A stretch of 64,000 bases of DNA, taken from positions 744,001-808,000 of the forward strand of contig NZ_JAGQEE010000001.1 in the NCBI RefSeq assembly GCF_018304945.1, given 5' to 3'. The translations under genes and the position numbers were made by a program. Within the stretch, counting starts at the first letter, position 1. Each line of letters opens with the position of its first letter. Below the pieces are notes generated by a model that searched no databases, was not told where the DNA came from, and worked only from the letters and a program-made list of their open reading frames with translations. Shown in pieces: positions 60,643 to 64,000 of the stretch. The stretch is from Collimonas humicola (GTDB lineage: Bacteria > Pseudomonadota > Gammaproteobacteria > Burkholderiales > Burkholderiaceae_D).

Positions 60643-61524
60643 CTACTTATTGGTCACGAATGGAATCGGCGCCGAGCCGTACATGGTGGTCGGGACGTCG
60701 CCCTTCCATTGCTTGGCCCTGACCATGTCGACCTCAATCCGGCGCAGTTCCAGCACATCCTTGTTTTGCGCCAGCGCGGCGTTTTGAATCTTCAGCGCAT
60801 CCGCCTGCGCAGTGGCGATCTTCAATTGCGAGTAGGCTTCGCCGTCGGCGCTGGCACGCATCGCCTGGGCCTCTGCTTCGGCAACCGCCACTTTCTGCTT
60901 TTGCTCCGCCTCCACGGTCTTGAGCTTGTTTTCCGCGCCCAGGCGCAACTGTTCCTGGGTGACTTTTTCGTTGATCGCCGCCATATAGGAAGGCGAGAAA
61001 GAGAAGGTCCGCATATCGATGCCGATTACCTGGGCGCCGTAGATTTTCAGCTTGTCGCGCAAGGAGGCGCTGATGTCCGCGCTCACCTGCGAACGGCGGG
61101 CGATCAGGTCGGGCGCGCTGTATTTCGCCGTGACGGCCTTGAACACTTCCTGGGTCGCGGTCTGTACATACGATGACAGATCGCCGTCATGGCTGTACTT
61201 CTCATAGACTTCCGCGACGCTGTTGGTCGAAATCGAATAGCGCACCGTCATGCTGACCTTGACCGGCTGCGTATCCGAAGTGCTGCCCTCGGCGTCTTCA
61301 ACGTCGGCTCGCTCGGCGCGGATGCTGAATATGGTCAGCTTCTTCCATGGCGGCAGGATCACCAGCCCCTCGTTCTCAATGCCGACGATCTTGCCGAACG
61401 ATGTCACCACGCCGCGGTTGCCGGTCGGCACAGAACCGAACGGCCACAGCCACAGCACCGCGATCAATAAACCCAATCCAGTCAAACCCAACTTGATGAA
61501 ACTTTTCTTTTGTAAATCAAGCAT
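60643..61524 (-). CDS. SPFH/prohibitin-family membrane protein
   Basis: 293-aa protein with one N-terminal membrane helix (about 11-29), then an SPFH/Band 7 domain (about 33-195: TGNRGVVTSFGKIVG, YGAQVIGIDMRTFSFSPSYM). A long Ala/Glu/Lys coiled coil follows (about 200-250: KTVEAEQKQKVAVAEAEAQA), the typical flotillin/prohibitin build. Such proteins form membrane cages that scaffold proteases or lipid domains. No NfeD or HflK/C partner is adjacent. GGGGAATTAG precedes the ATG. The specific role is unknown. Confidence 0.9.
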   Translation of the reverse strand: MLDLQKKSFIKLGLTGLGLLIAVLWLWPFGSVPTGNRGVVTSFGKIVGIENEGLVILPPWKKLTIFSIRAERADVEDAEGSTSDTQPVKVSMTVRYSISTNSVAEVYEKYSHDGDLSSYVQTATQEVFKAVTAKYSAPDLIARRSQVSADISASLRDKLKIYGAQVIGIDMRTFSFSPSYMAAINEKVTQEQLRLGAENKLKTVEAEQKQKVAVAEAEAQAMRASADGEAYSQLKIATAQADALKIQNAALAQNKDVLELRRIEVDMVRAKQWKGDVPTTMYGSAPIPFVTNK

Positions 61525-61809
61525 CTAATTCCCCTTGTTTGAATAAACCAAAATCGGCAGCTCCCACTACCGACCGATGCCATTCTTGCATGCTTTCGAG
61601 GTTTTGTCTGAGGGCAATAATGCGTGGTGAAAAAACAACTTGGCGCAGCTGTTTTTTATGGCTGCCAACGACGCAACGGGTCTTCAGAATGTGGGCGACA
61701 AAGGTTTTCGGCGGCTCTCCAGGATCCGCATATGGATGCTCGAAACGATTCGTTCAGTTCTCGCGGAGACGCACTATACATTGGCGGAACGTTAATTGAG
61801 AGCCGCCCC

Positions 61810-62724
61810 ATGCCATTTTTACTGCACACGCCGTCAAATCGCTTCCGTGCCGCCAGAGCAAGCAGGCGGACGCGGCTGGAGCTGCCGACCTGGCTCCTGA
61901 TTGCCGCCATCTACGGCGGCTGGCTAGGCTGTGTGCTGCATTGGCGGGCGCTGGGCCCATGGCTGGGAACACCGCTGCTGATTCTGCTGACGGCCTGGTA
62001 TATGTCGCTGCAGCATGAGCTGATACATGGGCATCCTACCCGCAATGCCCGTTTCAACGCCCTGCTCGGCCAGTTGCCGCTGGCCGTCTGGTATCCGTAT
62101 GCGGTCTACCGCGACAGCCATCTCGCCCATCACAACAACGAAACCCTGACCCTGCCCGGCATCGACCCGGAAACCTATTACGTATCCCGGGCCGGTGCCG
62201 GCAGCGGCTCGCGCCTGCGCCGCTTCCGCAACACCTCCGCCGGCCGCTTGCTGATAGGCCCGGCGCTGGCGTGGTCGCATACCATCCGTGCGGCGTGGCT
62301 GGCGCGCGACCGTAAAGCCCTGCTTGCCTGGGGCGGCCACGGCCTGTTGCTGGCCGCAATGCTGATCTTGCTTGAGCGCGCCGGCATAGCGCCGTTGTTC
62401 TACGTACTGGCGATTGCCTATCCGGCACTCAGCCTGACCATGGTGCGTTCCCTCTTCGAGCACCGGGCAGTGGAATCCGAGCACGGGCGCTCGGTCATTA
62501 ACGAAGCTGCATGGCCCTGGCGCCTATTATTCCTGAATCTGAATTATCATTTGGTACATCACCTTCATCCCGGACTGCCCTGGTTTCATCTGCGGCTGGC
62601 CTATCTGGCCGAGCGCGAGAGCTACCTGGAAGCGTCGGATGGGTTCGTCGAACGCGGTTATCTGCCCTTGCTGTGGCGCTATCGCAGCACGCCGGCAATT
62701 GCCGATGTTCATCCTTTTGCCTGA
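61810..62724 (+). CDS. Membrane fatty acid desaturase
   Basis: 304-aa integral membrane di-iron desaturase. Three histidine boxes are present: HELIHGH (about residue 67), HLAHHNN (about 103) and HLVHHLHP (about 250). The enzyme should desaturate acyl chains in the membrane or a related hydrocarbon substrate. The start at ATG 61810 places the first box at the usual distance; the frame is open further upstream, but that part (from 61624) looks unnatural. The ribosome site is poor. Upstream is the divergent SPFH gene. Confidence 0.9.
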   Translation: MPFLLHTPSNRFRAARASRRTRLELPTWLLIAAIYGGWLGCVLHWRALGPWLGTPLLILLTAWYMSLQHELIHGHPTRNARFNALLGQLPLAVWYPYAVYRDSHLAHHNNETLTLPGIDPETYYVSRAGAGSGSRLRRFRNTSAGRLLIGPALAWSHTIRAAWLARDRKALLAWGGHGLLLAAMLILLERAGIAPLFYVLAIAYPALSLTMVRSLFEHRAVESEHGRSVINEAAWPWRLLFLNLNYHLVHHLHPGLPWFHLRLAYLAERESYLEASDGFVERGYLPLLWRYRSTPAIADVHPFA

Positions 62725-62778
62725 TTGCCTGAAGCAGCATGATCCTTGAAACTGCACCTTGACGACCACATCGACCAC

Positions 62779-63696
62779 ATGAACCTGCCCATCCGCCGAC
62801 TGACCGCCCTGTTTGCCTTTACCCTGCTCACTTCCTACGCACAGGCGGCCGAGCCGATCCGCGTGGGATCCAAGATCGACACCGAAGGCGCCTTGCTGGG
62901 CAATGTCATCGAGCTGGTGCTCGAAGCCAACGGCATCAAGACCGTCAACCGCCAGCAGCTCGGCACCACCAAGGTGGTGCGCGGCGCACTGCTGGCCGGC
63001 GGCATCGACATCTATCCGGAATATACCGGCAACGGCGCCTTCTTCTTCGCCGACGGCAGCAACCCGGCCTGGAAGAATGCCGGCGCCGGCTATCAGCTGG
63101 TGAAAAAGCTCGATGCCGACAAGAACCACGTGATATGGCTCACGCCCTCGCCGGCCAACAATACCTGGCTGATTGCGATCCGCAAGGAAATCGCGCAAGC
63201 CAACCAGCTGAAAACCATGGCCGACCTCGGCCGCTGGATCAGCCAGGGCGGCAAGATCAAGCTGGCCGCTTCGGCCGAGTTCATCGAGCGTCCGGACGCC
63301 TTGCCGGCGTTTGAAGGCGCCTATGGTTTCAAGCTGAAGCAAGACCAGCTGCTGACCCTGGCCGGCGGCGACACCGCCGCCACGATCAAGGCCGCTGCCG
63401 AACAGACTTCCGGCGTCAACGCCGCGATGGTCTACGGCACCGACGGCGCGGTCGCGGCCCTGGGCCTGGCGACGCTGGATGACGTCAAAGCCGTGCAGCC
63501 GGTCTACGCGCCGGCGCCGGTGATACGCAGCGACGCGCTGGCCAGGGAGCCGAGGATCGCCGCCTTGCTGCAACCGGTATTCAGCTCACTCGATAGCGCG
63601 ACCCTGCAAAAGCTCAATGCCGGCATCGCCATCGAAGGCCGCGATGCCCGCAAGGTCGCCGCCGATTATCTGCGCAGCAAGGGCTTTATCCGATGA
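62779..63696 (+). CDS. Osmoprotectant/glycine-betaine ABC transporter substrate-binding protein (OsmF/YehZ-like)
   Basis: 305-aa periplasmic OpuAC-type binding protein. The signal peptide ends at SYAQAAE. Motifs are IRVGSKIDTEGALLGNVIE, VVRGALLAGGIDIYPEYTGN (the PEYTG motif of this family), and a closing GIAIEGRDARKVAADYLRSK. It should bind betaine-like osmolytes and deliver them to the membrane permease, whose gene begins in its stop codon (ATGA overlap). The start is ATG 62779; a strong ribosome site is lacking, and a TTG at 62746 is an alternative. Confidence 0.92.
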   Translation: MNLPIRRLTALFAFTLLTSYAQAAEPIRVGSKIDTEGALLGNVIELVLEANGIKTVNRQQLGTTKVVRGALLAGGIDIYPEYTGNGAFFFADGSNPAWKNAGAGYQLVKKLDADKNHVIWLTPSPANNTWLIAIRKEIAQANQLKTMADLGRWISQGGKIKLAASAEFIERPDALPAFEGAYGFKLKQDQLLTLAGGDTAATIKAAAEQTSGVNAAMVYGTDGAVAALGLATLDDVKAVQPVYAPAPVIRSDALAREPRIAALLQPVFSSLDSATLQKLNAGIAIEGRDARKVAADYLRSKGFIR

Positions 63697-64000
63697 CGGC
63701 AGAGCGCCTGGCGAACCTGCCGCCGCGCTCCGGCAAACTGGCGCCGCTCTCGATCCAACTGCACAATCCGGTGCACCTGCTGCTGGCGGCAACGGCTATC
63801 CTTGCCGCCGCCGGCTTGCCGCTGCTCACTTTTGCGCCCAACCGGCTGCTCAGCGGCCATGGCATATTTCTCAACGAACTGCTCAGCCATGCCGGCCTCT
63901 ATTGGCTGCTGGCGGTCCCGGCCTTGCCTCTGCTGGCGGCGCCCTGGCTGCGCCCGAGCCGCGGCAGCCGGATATTGCTGATCCTGGCTGCCGCGCTGTT
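63693..64000 (+). CDS. ABC transporter permease, osmoprotectant type (YehY-like), cut by the window end
   Basis: Only the first ~102 codons are present. A short basic lead is followed by three hydrophobic segments (HLLLAATAILAAAGLPLLTF, LYWLLAVPALPLLAAPW, ILLILAAAL), as in the large YehY-type permeases with extra N-terminal helices. It overlaps the binding-protein gene by 4 bp, and ATPase and second permease genes are expected beyond the window. Confidence 0.8.
   Translation, partial: MTAERLANLPPRSGKLAPLSIQLHNPVHLLLAATAILAAAGLPLLTFAPNRLLSGHGIFLNELLSHAGLYWLLAVPALPLLAAPWLRPSRGSRILLILAAAL

Overview
The window looks like a moderately GC-rich betaproteobacterial chromosome, most plausibly order Burkholderiales, family Oxalobacteraceae (a Collimonas-like soil bacterium). 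This placement is inferred from gene content (ESPR-type giant trimeric autotransporter, BamE/OmpA proteins, DUF4124 protein, LysM-FecR/CHASE2 signalling set, Tc toxin) and not from any marker gene; no rRNA or tRNA gene was seen. The first ~9 kb is visibly more AT-rich and mosaic than the rest.

Region 1 (1-8.4 kb) is an accessory, defence-like island. It begins with a two-GTPase plus GAP1 conflict system (two TRAFAC-like 'double-GTPase' proteins and a GAP1-type partner). Next come a frameshifted small gene, an intact parD antitoxin beside a decayed parE toxin, and an array of short direct and inverted repeats that meets the broken end of parE. A large ABC/SMC-like ATPase follows, with a CPxC hook and a C-terminal R-x3-E...HH signature resembling RloC/PrrC-type anticodon nucleases; it is closed by a strong terminator.

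Region 2 (8.4-15.7 kb) carries small metabolic and envelope genes: a VOC/glyoxalase protein, a DUF4124 membrane protein, three consecutive glutathione S-transferases, a small exported protein and a 650-aa secreted protein of unknown function.

Region 3 (15.9-35.2 kb) is a surface and signalling block. A 3639-aa YadA-type trimeric autotransporter adhesin is followed, apparently in one operon, by a BamE-OmpA protein (TpgA-like) and a DUF4019 protein. A second BamE-OmpA lipoprotein and a stand-alone IS402-type transposase domain lie upstream. Diverging from these is an OmpR-type regulator, a LysM-FecR periplasmic protein and a CHASE2 histidine kinase. The adhesin holds three blocks of 54-bp tandem repeats and a long internal duplication with a 2166-bp offset.

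Region 4 (35.2-55.6 kb) has a flavin disulfide oxidoreductase and then a Tc (ABC) toxin locus in an unusual layout: a fused TcB-TcC protein (2629 aa, unfamiliar C-terminal effector), then a 3451-aa TcA pore subunit with a ~700-aa N-terminal extension and many cysteine-rich inserts, then a small 86-aa protein. The fused BC protein should supply the cocoon and effector, and TcA the translocation channel.

Region 5 (55.9-64 kb) is ordinary chromosome: a TonB-dependent receptor, an acyl-CoA thioesterase, an amino-acid-type solute-binding protein, a GNAT acetyltransferase, an SPFH membrane protein, a fatty acid desaturase, and the start of an osmoprotectant ABC transporter that runs off the window.
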